6,408 bases of DNA, from NCBI GenBank assembly GCA_007127395.1, contig SKZL01000090.1:1-6408 (forward strand), read 5' to 3'. Below the pieces are notes generated by a model. It did no database searches. It was not told the origin of the DNA and saw only the letters and a program-made list of their open reading frames with translations. The position numbers and the translations under genes are program-made. This DNA is from Balneolaceae bacterium. Its GTDB lineage: Bacteria; Bacteroidota; Rhodothermia; Balneolales; Balneolaceae. Positions 1 to 5,622 of the stretch are shown in pieces. The first letter of the stretch is position 1. Each line of letters begins with the position of its first letter.

Positions 1-86
1 AAGCAAAGGGTTTTGCGTTACTCAGTGGTTTTGAAATTCTGATCCCGACAGTTGTCGGGACAGAATGACGGTTGCAGAGTTGGGAT
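1..86. repeat. Diverged third copy of the composite intergenic repeat, cut by the window edge
   Basis: Bases 1-86 align without gaps to 5064-5149, with 10 mismatches by eye (about 88% identity). The copy covers the later part of the repeat core, the closing GC hairpin (43-60), the ATGACG boundary (65-70) and the start of the tail. It has the same orientation as the copies at 4808-4937 and 5007-5133. Its beginning is outside the window. No coding sequence is supported here. It lies downstream of the efflux operon. Confidence 0.85.
43..60. other. Perfect GC hairpin closing the left repeat copy
   Basis: TCCCGACAGTTGTCGGGA folds into an 8-base-pair stem with a two-base GT loop. The equivalent hairpin at 5106-5123 has the same stem but an AC loop. 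No T-run follows on either strand, so it is not a typical Rho-independent terminator. It lies about 170 bases beyond the TolC-family stop codon and could still stabilise or end that transcript. Confidence 0.75.
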
Positions 87-101
87 GACGTTGCAGAGGT
101 A
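63..101. repeat. Two tandem 19-20-base tail units
   Basis: ATGACGGTTGCAGAG at 65-79 recurs as ATGACGTTGCAGAG at 85-98, differing by one missing G. The period is 20 bases. The unit resembles the first copy of the 19-base array at 4929-5004 (shared GGATGACGTT) and follows the same ATGACG boundary. It therefore looks like the reiterated tail of this repeat family. Confidence 0.65.
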
Positions 102-113
102 TATTGATTATAT

Positions 114-254
114 AAACATCCACCCTTCAACTGTAATCATTGGAAAATCAACACCTACCCTTCAACTGTAATCATTGGAAAATCAACACCTACCCCTCAT
201 CTGTAATTATCGGAAAGTCAACACCCACCCCATTTATCTGTAATCATGAGAAAT
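114..254. repeat. Four tandem copies of a 35-base unit overlapping the TolC-family stop codon
   Basis: Copies lie at 114-148, 149-183, 184-218 and 219-254; the last has one inserted base. Copies 1 and 2 differ at 3 of 35 positions, and copies 2 and 3 at 5. Every copy carries CTGTAAT followed by a GGAAA or GAGAAA block. Copy 4 contains the stop codon (234-236) and the last six sense codons of the outer-membrane channel gene. The array therefore appears to derive from duplication of that gene's 3' end plus a short piece of downstream DNA. There is no variable spacer between copies, so it is not CRISPR. The unit length is not a multiple of three. Confidence 0.9.
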
Positions 255-1739
255 CATCACACTGTTTTCAAAATCGTATAACGTGAGGCGGCGCAGGTTG
301 TAGACACTGATCCAGTAGTTGCGGATCGCCTGGATATAATTTCTCTGAGCCGCATCACGCTCATTCTGAGCAATGAATAGGTTGGTGATATCGATTTGCC
401 CAATCCGATACCTGTTTCTTGCAACCTGATAGCGGCGGTCGGCAATCCCATCGGATAGTTGAGCCAGCATCACCTGCTCACGCAGCTGCATAAACTCCGC
501 TACAATATTGCTAACCTGCAGGTCGAACTGAGCCTGTTCGTACGCGATATCATCGGCAACCTGCCTTCGCGTGTTTCTTGCAAAATTGACTTCCGCCCGC
601 TGTTTGCCCCAGTTGAAGATCGGTATCTGAAAATTGAGTGTTACAAACTGCTGGTTCAGCGGACTATTGTAGAGATCGTTAAAATTTTCAGAGGTCTGGT
701 TCAAGCCGTAGTTGGCCTGAATCGTTGCAGAAAAGCTGCTCTGTTTCACAGCCATATCCAGTTCGCGTTCAGCCTGAAGGGTCTGCATATCAAAATTGAG
801 CGATGTACTGTTGTTGCGCCGGGCCATCTCCAGGGCAAGCCTCTCCTCTACATGAAAGTCCGGCACATATTCCGGCACCTTGACATCAACCGGAGCTTCA
901 GGATCAAGCCCCAAAAGCAGCCGGAAACTGTTGAGCTGCTGGTTGTAGTTGATGCGCGCCTGAGTGAGTGAAGATTCAGCATTACGCAACTGAAGCTCTG
1001 ACTGCAACAGATCGTTTTCAGCGATATTTCCCACATTGTACCGGCCCTGTGAGATGTTGTAGATTGAGTCGTTCACGGCGACGTTAAACTCTGCAATATC
1101 CAGATTGATTTTGGATAGCAGTACATCAAAATAGCGCTGCGTAACTGTGAGAGAGAGCTCTTCCATCGATTCAGTGTAGCGCTTCTGAGCAATTTGAAGT
1201 TGCAGCGGCTCAATCCGGTTTCTCCATTTGAGGTTGTTGAATTGAAACAGGGGCTGACTATACCCCACAACAAGCGGTGTTGAACTCCAGAGATAGGTAT
1301 TCTCATCGGCAAAAATTCCCAATCGTGAAATGCCACTTGAAAGGGAGAGGGTGCCGCCTGTCGGCATAATGGACTGGTTCACGGTTAAGCGGGTCGATGC
1401 ATTGGACTGCTGATTGTAGATCAGGGATGTGGAACCGTCCGGATTGAAATTTTCACGAAAGGCTCGCCTGTAATTCGGAGCATTTCCTTCGAGTGATAGT
1501 CCCGGTAGCAGATCGGCCCGGAAGGATTGATACCTCCATTCACTGGCGATGAGGGCATATCTGGAAGAGCGTGAGAGCGGACTGGACGCGATGGCAATTT
1601 CGATGGTCTCCTGAAGTGAAAGTGCAACAGGTTCGGTTTCGCCGGTGGTTGTCTGTGCGGTGGCAATATGGCTCAACAGTAAAAGAGTGAAGAGACAGGG
1701 AATCAGTAGCCGTGATTTTATTCGATCAGGATTCTTCAT
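234..1739 (-). CDS. TolC-family outer-membrane efflux channel
   Basis: This 501-residue protein should form the trimeric outer-membrane and periplasmic tunnel of a tripartite exporter. Residues 1-28 are a Sec signal peptide: basic start, hydrophobic LLIPCLFTLLLL, and predicted cleavage at ATA|Q. The mature part shows the internal duplication of the OEP fold. One half holds QGRYNVGNIAENDLLQSE (231-248) and a long helix to about 277. The second half holds RNRYRIGQIDITNLFIAQ (441-458) and a matching helix to about 485. Strand-like segments SQPLFQF (161-167) and FQIPIFNWG (370-378) fit the membrane barrel. The ATG at 1739 is chosen because it begins the signal peptide; its leader is A/T-rich with no clear Shine-Dalgarno. 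It is the last gene of the efflux operon, 36 bases after the permease. Its final codons lie inside a 35-base tandem repeat. Substrate is unknown. Confidence 0.93.
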   Translation of the reverse strand: MKNPDRIKSRLLIPCLFTLLLLSHIATAQTTTGETEPVALSLQETIEIAIASSPLSRSSRYALIASEWRYQSFRADLLPGLSLEGNAPNYRRAFRENFNPDGSTSLIYNQQSNASTRLTVNQSIMPTGGTLSLSSGISRLGIFADENTYLWSSTPLVVGYSQPLFQFNNLKWRNRIEPLQLQIAQKRYTESMEELSLTVTQRYFDVLLSKINLDIAEFNVAVNDSIYNISQGRYNVGNIAENDLLQSELQLRNAESSLTQARINYNQQLNSFRLLLGLDPEAPVDVKVPEYVPDFHVEERLALEMARRNNSTSLNFDMQTLQAERELDMAVKQSSFSATIQANYGLNQTSENFNDLYNSPLNQQFVTLNFQIPIFNWGKQRAEVNFARNTRRQVADDIAYEQAQFDLQVSNIVAEFMQLREQVMLAQLSDGIADRRYQVARNRYRIGQIDITNLFIAQNERDAAQRNYIQAIRNYWISVYNLRRLTLYDFENSVMISHDYR

Positions 1740-1775
1740 GATTTTTAAAAAAACAGGTTGATTGATGATAGTTGT

Positions 1776-3113
1776 TTATTCATGTCGCAGTGCGGTAACC
1801 GGTTCCTGCTCTGCAGCTCGTTTGGCCGGAAAAAATCCGAAGATGATTCCTATGATGGTGGCAACACCAAATGAGATCACGATAGAGCTGATCGTGACGA
1901 TTGAGACAATACCGGTGGTAACTTCGATCAGATAACTGAAACCGATACCGAGTACAATACCGATGAAACCTCCTGTGACACTGATAGCGAGTGCCTCGGT
2001 TAGAAACTGCAGCTGGATGTCGTGCCGTTTGGCCCCTACGGCACGGCGAACACCGATCTCCTTGTAGCGTTCAATGACCGATGCAAGCATAATATTCATG
2101 ATTCCAATACCGCCGACGATCAGGGAGATGGACGCGATAGATGCCAGTACGATGTTGAAAATCCGCCGTGTGCGCTGCTCCTGTTGCAGCAGCAGTTCCG
2201 GAACGATGATCTCAAAATCGATGACGCCGTTGTGTCGCCGCTCCAGCATCCTAGAGATCACCTCTGCGATGGTGATGCTATACCGGTTATCCGATACCTG
2301 AATAATTGCCCGGTCGAGCTGATGGATATTTCGTTCTCTGGATGATTCGGATGAATTGTTGTTCTGTTGAGCCTGAGCCTGTTGAACATCGCGGCTTGTA
2401 ATGGCTGCACGGTTACGGTATCGGAGCAGGATGCTTTCGGCTGGTACAAAAATATCCATGTTGAAGTCACGCAACCCCAGGTTTTCGATCTGGCTGGATG
2501 TGAGCTGTCGCTCCTGAAGTACACCCACGATGGTGAACCATACATTGCCCGCTTTGATTCTCTGTCCGAGCGGATCTTCACCCGGAAAAAAACGGGTTCG
2601 AACGCCATATCCGATAATCGCTACAGGTACTGCATCCTGAAAGTGCTGATCCGTAAAATTAGATCCGGATGCCATCTGAAAGTTGTTGATACTGAAATAG
2701 TCACTGTTCACGCCAACCAGTTTGCCCGATCGCATCTGTCCGGCTCGGATGAACTGAGTGTCGTAGATAATTTCCGGTGTAGCTGCATTCACATTGGGGA
2801 TTAAATCCCGGATGCTGTGCAGGTCTTCCAGGGTTAATCCCGGGGAATATCGGCGTGAAGTGAAGGCGTCAAACTCCTCCTCCTCTACCTCGCCCTCTCT
2901 CTGCTCAACAACAGGTTGTATGATCACATTGTTGGTTCCCAGCAGTTGCATATTGGCCAGGATCTCCTGTTGAGCACCGCTTCCGATGGCGAGCATTGCG
3001 ATCACGGATGCAACACCAAAGATGATACCCAATGAGGTGAGCATGGATCGCAGTTTATTGCGCTTGATCGCTTCGATGGCGATGTCCAGGTTGTAAAGAA
3101 AGATCTGTAGCAT
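1776..3113 (-). CDS. MacB-like ABC transporter permease (FtsX domain, no ATPase)
   Basis: This 445-residue inner-membrane protein has the MacB/FtsX layout. TM1 is at about 22-44, a large periplasmic MacB_PCD-type domain at about 45-315, and three more helices at about 318-345, 370-397 and 407-429. The coupling motif ERYKEIGVRRAVGA (348-361) and the terminal FFPAKRAAEQEPVTALRHE (427-445) are hallmarks of the family. In MacB proteins the permease passes conformational work from an ATPase to the periplasmic domain, driving substrate through the adaptor and TolC. E. coli MacB is about 650 residues with a fused N-terminal ATPase. Here the protein starts directly at the permease and no Walker motifs are present, so a separate ATPase must be supplied. 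The periplasmic domain carries an acidic run (EVEEEEFD, 75-82) and a Q/N/S-rich stretch (243-260). The gene lies 77 bases after the adaptor gene and 36 before the TolC-family gene. Confidence 0.93.
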   Translation of the reverse strand: MLQIFLYNLDIAIEAIKRNKLRSMLTSLGIIFGVASVIAMLAIGSGAQQEILANMQLLGTNNVIIQPVVEQREGEVEEEEFDAFTSRRYSPGLTLEDLHSIRDLIPNVNAATPEIIYDTQFIRAGQMRSGKLVGVNSDYFSINNFQMASGSNFTDQHFQDAVPVAIIGYGVRTRFFPGEDPLGQRIKAGNVWFTIVGVLQERQLTSSQIENLGLRDFNMDIFVPAESILLRYRNRAAITSRDVQQAQAQQNNNSSESSRERNIHQLDRAIIQVSDNRYSITIAEVISRMLERRHNGVIDFEIIVPELLLQQEQRTRRIFNIVLASIASISLIVGGIGIMNIMLASVIERYKEIGVRRAVGAKRHDIQLQFLTEALAISVTGGFIGIVLGIGFSYLIEVTTGIVSIVTISSIVISFGVATIIGIIFGFFPAKRAAEQEPVTALRHE

Positions 3114-3147
3114 GATAGTCCGGTTTCAGGTTGGAGTGCAAAGAGAA

Positions 3148-3176
3148 TCCCGTCCCGACAGCGGTCGGGATCGGGA
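3148..3176. other. Strong GC hairpin between adaptor and permease genes
   Basis: TCCCG (3148-3152) and TCCCGAC (3153-3159) pair with GTCGGGA (3164-3170) and CGGGA (3172-3176). This gives a 12-pair stem with one bulged T (3171) and an AGCG loop. It lies in the 77-base gap of the operon, 15 bases after the adaptor stop in the direction of transcription. No T-run follows on the minus strand. The inner stem closely matches the hairpins at 43-60 and 5106-5123. A role in differential mRNA stability within the operon, or a decayed repeat remnant, are both possible. Confidence 0.7.
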
Positions 3177-3190
3177 GTTCAGGGGTTTGG

Positions 3191-4513
3191 CTACGATTCT
3201 GTTTGTGCGATCTCCTGATCCGGAACCTCTTCCGGATTGATCAGGTCACGGTAGCGGTTCAACACATCCTCCGGTAGCAGATCCCTTCTCAAACCATCCC
3301 TGTTGGCCGGTGGCATGGAGATCAATACCTGATCTCCTTCTGCAAGGCCCTCCAGAATCACGACACTGTTGTCGTTGGTCGCTCCCATAATCACCTGCTG
3401 CATCACCATTTGCAACCCTTCCCGTTTGAACACAAAGTGATTGCCCTCATCAATATGAACAGACTCAAGGGGGACGTAGAGCGTTTCAGGGATTCTTTCT
3501 ACCAGAATATCGTTGGAGGTGGTCATGGCCGGACGAAGTGTGGTATCCGATTCATTGATCTCAATTTTCACTTCAAATACCTTTGAGTGGGAGTTTGGTC
3601 TCTGTTCACCGATATTGGCAACAGAAGTGACCACACCCGTCATTTTTTGGTCACGAACGGCATCCAATCCGACTTCAACGGTCTGTCCGGTTCGGATTTT
3701 CTGTATATCCACCTCATTAACATAGGTGAGCGATTCCATGGCACTGAAATCGGGAAGCTCTGCCACAACCGGATCAAAAGCATTTACCATACTGCCGGTT
3801 GTTGTTTTTCGCCCCTGCCAGTTACGTGCATAAACGACCATGCCATCCTCCGGTGCCACGACGGTGAAGCCGCCCATCACATCCATAATACGCTGAAGTT
3901 GATTTCTCTGCTGTGTCAGAGTGGCTTCGATTTCACGGAGGCTCGCTTCAGCCTGCAGCACCCTGGTTCTGTAGTTTTGTTGCTCCTGGGCAAGTTGCCG
4001 TTCAGTACGTTCCAGCTCGATTTGGGTCTGGCGTTGTACAGCCGGAGATTCATAGGCCGACTGTTCAACCGCAATTTCCCGCTCCTCTAACTGAAAACGC
4101 AGATTTTCCAGATTATCACGAGCCTGAGTAAGTGAAAGAGAGCTGTCGAGCTGAGCCTGTTCAAATTGCGATTCAGCGCGCTGTACTTCAAGTTGTGCAT
4201 TTTGAAACCGGGTCATGATATCTGACCGGTCAAGCTCTGCCACTACATCGCCCTTGCGAACGATGGTTCCTTCCGGCACCATACTTTGAATCGTCATATT
4301 CCAGACCTGGACAGTTTGTGCCCCCTGCGGACCCCTAACCCTGATAGAGTTTTTTGCCTGCAGTTCACCGGTTGTGGTTACAACGACATCAAATTCACCT
4401 TTTTGAACATCTACGTAGAGGTCGAGCATTTCACTTGTGTCGATTCGTGTAAAGAACCAGAGTGCGATCAGAAGGAGGATGGCTAATATTGAGACAATGA
4501 CTTTTTTGTTCAT
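3191..4513 (-). CDS. Periplasmic adaptor (membrane-fusion protein), HlyD/MacA type
   Basis: This 440-residue protein should bridge an inner-membrane transporter and a TolC-type channel. Residues 5-21 are one hydrophobic anchor after a short MNKK cytoplasmic start. The order fits the family. The first lipoyl half is at about 48-95 (VPEGTIVRKGDVVAELD, 79-95). A long alpha-helical hairpin rich in Q, E and R spans about 96-212. The second lipoyl half is at about 215-245 (VVAPEDGMVVYA, 218-229). A beta-barrel lies at about 260-335, ending in LRPAMTTSNDILVE, and a membrane-proximal domain at about 341-400 contains LEGLAEGDQVLIS. A hairpin of about 115 residues suits MacA-like adaptors. The ATG at 4513 directly precedes the anchor; the bases before it read CCTCCC, with no Shine-Dalgarno. 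It is the first gene of the operon with the permease and TolC-family genes. The last 40 residues are polar and acidic. An RND-type adaptor is less likely given the neighbouring permease. Confidence 0.93.
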   Translation of the reverse strand: MNKKVIVSILAILLLIALWFFTRIDTSEMLDLYVDVQKGEFDVVVTTTGELQAKNSIRVRGPQGAQTVQVWNMTIQSMVPEGTIVRKGDVVAELDRSDIMTRFQNAQLEVQRAESQFEQAQLDSSLSLTQARDNLENLRFQLEEREIAVEQSAYESPAVQRQTQIELERTERQLAQEQQNYRTRVLQAEASLREIEATLTQQRNQLQRIMDVMGGFTVVAPEDGMVVYARNWQGRKTTTGSMVNAFDPVVAELPDFSAMESLTYVNEVDIQKIRTGQTVEVGLDAVRDQKMTGVVTSVANIGEQRPNSHSKVFEVKIEINESDTTLRPAMTTSNDILVERIPETLYVPLESVHIDEGNHFVFKREGLQMVMQQVIMGATNDNSVVILEGLAEGDQVLISMPPANRDGLRRDLLPEDVLNRYRDLINPEEVPDQEIAQTES

Positions 4514-4807
4514 GGAAGGGAGGTCAAGGTTGATATTGTCAGATCATCCGGATTTGGCCGGTTTGTTTTAGTTTTGATGAGATACTCCGGCAGAATTTGA
4601 TAGTAATTTACCTAAGTATCTGAATCTCATATCATTTGATGAATATATAACAGTCAAAACTATTTCTTTAGTATAAAGAAATTTTCCTTTTTTGAAAAAA
4701 AGTTTATTGAACAGTGTGGAGGGGTACGTAAAAAAGCTTTTTTTGTTTCGGAAAACTCATTCGTTTTCTCACTGGTTGAGGATAGTGATTGAGGAATGGA
4801 TATAACT
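4514..4807. promoter_or_regulatory. AT-rich upstream region of the efflux operon, no gene seen
   Basis: No credible gene is present. The segment is AT-rich, with homopolymer runs at 4687-4702 (CTTTTTTGAAAAAAAG) and a palindrome AAAAAAGCTTTTTT at 4730-4743. A weak GAAAAC/GTTTTC hairpin lies at 4751-4768. It precedes the adaptor gene and should contain the operon promoter. A-tracts of this kind often bend DNA or act as upstream promoter elements, but that is inference. No clear operator was found. Confidence 0.45.
4629..4698 (-). promoter_or_regulatory. Candidate promoters of the efflux operon
   Basis: Two weak sigma70-like arrangements can be read on the minus strand. One is TTTTCA (4698-4693), 17 bases, then TATACT (4675-4670). 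The other is TTGACT (4657-4652), 17 bases, then TGATAT (4634-4629). The first has the better -10 box and the second the better -35 box. Neither matches the Bacteroidota TAnnTTTG form. Either would leave a leader of more than 100 bases before the adaptor ATG. This is a guess from consensus only. Confidence 0.3.
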
Positions 4808-4937
4808 CGTCATTCTGATCCCGAATCCCGTCAACCGTCGAGGTACAAAAGATGAGCAAGACTGATGAGTTGATTAGAAGCAATGGGTTTTGCATTACTC
4901 CGTGGTTTTGAGATCCTGAAATGAATTCAGGATGACG
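4808..4937. repeat. Composite intergenic repeat, copy A
   Basis: This 130-base element begins CGTCAT (4808-4813) and ends ATGACG (4932-4937), an inverted pair. Its core at 4859-4919 is identical over 61 bases to 5045-5105 in copy B. The closing hairpin is ATCCTGAA/TTCAGGAT (4913-4933), a different sequence from that of copy B. The left part (4814-4858) is less regular and lacks the long hairpin seen in copy B. It encodes no transposase, so if mobile it would be non-autonomous (MITE-like or REP/BIME-like). Confidence 0.85.
4913..4933. other. Hairpin closing repeat copy A
   Basis: ATCCTGAA (4913-4920) pairs perfectly with TTCAGGAT (4926-4933) around the five-base loop ATGAA. It occupies the same place in copy A as the TCCCGACA hairpin does in copy B. 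No T-run follows on either strand. Confidence 0.75.
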
Positions 4938-5004
4938 TTAGAAACTAGAGTTGAGGTCGTAAACACAGGATGAGGTTTTAAACTAAGGATGAGATTTGAA
5001 CCAA
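4929..5004. repeat. Four degenerate tandem 19-base units
   Basis: Units start at 4929, 4948, 4967 and 4986, each exactly 19 bases. The third, AGGATGAGGTTTTAAACTA, serves as reference. Unit 1 matches it at 16 of 19 positions, unit 4 at 15 and unit 2 at 12. The first unit overlaps the end of repeat copy A, so the array looks like a tail grown from the element's boundary. It fills the gap between copies A and B. Confidence 0.7.
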
Positions 5005-5010
5005 CGCGTC

Positions 5011-5040
5011 ATCCTGTCCCGAATGCTTTCGGGACAGGAT
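5011..5040. other. Long perfect hairpin opening repeat copy B
   Basis: ATCCTGTCCCGAA (5011-5023) pairs perfectly over 13 bases with TTCGGGACAGGAT (5028-5040), with a TGCT loop. It is the most stable structure I see in the window. No T-run follows on either strand, so a role as a standard terminator for panCD is not supported, though it could block 3'-end decay. Confidence 0.8.
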
Positions 5041-5105
5041 CTCCAGACTGATGAGTTGATTAGAAGCAATGGGTTTTGCATTACTCCGTGGTTTTGAGAT
5101 CCTGA

Positions 5106-5123
5106 TCCCGACAACTGTCGGGA
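5106..5123. other. Hairpin closing repeat copy B
   Basis: TCCCGACAACTGTCGGGA forms an 8-pair stem with an AC loop. It is the first strong stem downstream of panD, about 70 bases past the stop codon. The minus strand after it reads TCAGGATCTC, so there is no U-tract. A role in ending or protecting panCD mRNA is possible but unproven. Confidence 0.75.
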
Positions 5124-5164
5124 CAAAATGACGGTAGCAGAGTTTGGATACGTTAATTCGATTG

Positions 5165-5196
5165 GGATTCCATTAAATTGGAATTCCATTAAATTA
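5165..5196. repeat. Two tandem 16-base units across the panD stop codon
   Basis: Units at 5165-5180 and 5181-5196 match at 14 of 16 positions and share ATTCCATTAAATT (5167-5179 and 5183-5195). The panD stop codon (5194-5196) lies in the second unit. The shared junction forms the palindrome GGAATTCC (5180-5187). It may be a simple slippage duplication of the gene's 3' end. Confidence 0.75.
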
Positions 5197-5610
5197 ATTA
5201 GAACTTTCAATCATTCCATTTTCAAGATCGAAGGTCTGACCGTGGATGGTTCCCTTGAAGACATTCTTAGGGTTATTGTTCTCATCCACTACCACAACGG
5301 TCGGCTTATGTGTTTTAGCTTCCTTCTCGCTCATACGTGCATAGGCGATCACAATCACGCGATCATCCACCTGAGTAAGCCTTGCAGCAGCTCCGTTCAT
5401 GCAACAAACACGACTCCCTCTCTCACCGGGAATAGTGTACGTCTCGAGGCGTGAACCGTTGGTAATATTTACCACACTCACCTTTTCATAGGGAAGAATT
5501 CCGGACATATCGAGCAGATCCTGATCAATTGTGATACTGCCCTCATACATCAGATTTGCCTCGGTGATTCGCATCTGATGAAGTTTCGATTTAAACATCG
5601 TCAATTCCAT
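5194..5610 (-). CDS. panD: Aspartate 1-decarboxylase (pyruvoyl-dependent)
   Basis: PanD converts L-aspartate to beta-alanine and CO2 in the cytoplasm, supplying the amine half of pantothenate. The 138-residue proenzyme aligns with E. coli PanD without shifting the key numbering. Self-cleavage falls between Gly24 and Ser25 (YEGS, 22-25), giving a small beta chain and an alpha chain with an N-terminal pyruvoyl group. Lys9, His11, Tyr22, Arg54, Thr57 and Tyr58 are at the expected active-site positions, and NGAAA (72-76) is conserved. The start at 5610 is supported by this register; a later ATG (codon 5) is possible. Only a weak Shine-Dalgarno-like GCAGAG precedes it. The C-terminus is about 12 residues longer than in E. 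coli. It follows panC by 12 bases and is certainly co-transcribed in layout. No separate maturation factor (PanZ/PanM) is seen. Confidence 0.96.
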   Translation of the reverse strand: MELTMFKSKLHQMRITEANLMYEGSITIDQDLLDMSGILPYEKVSVVNITNGSRLETYTIPGERGSRVCCMNGAAARLTQVDDRVIVIAYARMSEKEAKTHKPTVVVVDENNNPKNVFKGTIHGQTFDLENGMIESSN

Positions 5611-5622
5611 AATGCACTCTGC

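Larger units (their letters stand above)
5007..5133. repeat. Composite intergenic repeat, copy B
   Basis: This 127-base element is the most complete copy. It starts CGTCATCCTGTCCCGA and ends TCGGGACAAAATGACG; these termini are inverted complements at 14 of 16 positions. A long hairpin (5011-5040) comes first, then the 61-base core (5045-5105) shared exactly with copy A at a distance of 186 bases, then a second hairpin (5106-5123). It lies about 60 bases beyond the panD stop. The structure resembles REP/BIME pairs or a MITE. Short open frames inside it are repeat artefacts. Confidence 0.85.

Noticed and set aside
114..254. CRISPR-like array
   Set aside because: The 35-base units are contiguous with no variable spacers, one overlaps a coding end, and no cas gene is present.
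459..971. Long plus-strand open frames (for example 459-971, 2367-2804, 3587-4090) opposite the efflux genes
   Set aside because: They lie antisense to well-supported genes and their translations show no recognisable domains or signal peptides.
4730..4743. AAAAAAGCTTTTTT as an intrinsic terminator
   Set aside because: The stem is almost all A-T, with no GC stem before the T-run, and it lies about 450 bases past panD. It may be an A-tract instead.
4852..4911. Plus-strand 19-codon frame MSKTDELIRSNGFCITPWF in repeat copy A
   Set aside because: The start codon lies outside the shared core and is missing in copy B, and there is no ribosome binding site. The common TGA stop only reflects repeat identity.
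4704..5210. Minus-strand open frames at 4704-4895 and 4983-5210 that both contain MQNPLLLINSSV
   Set aside because: The shared peptide comes from the duplicated 61-base repeat core; the rest of each frame is unrelated, runs over hairpins, and the second overlaps the panD end. They look like repeat artefacts.
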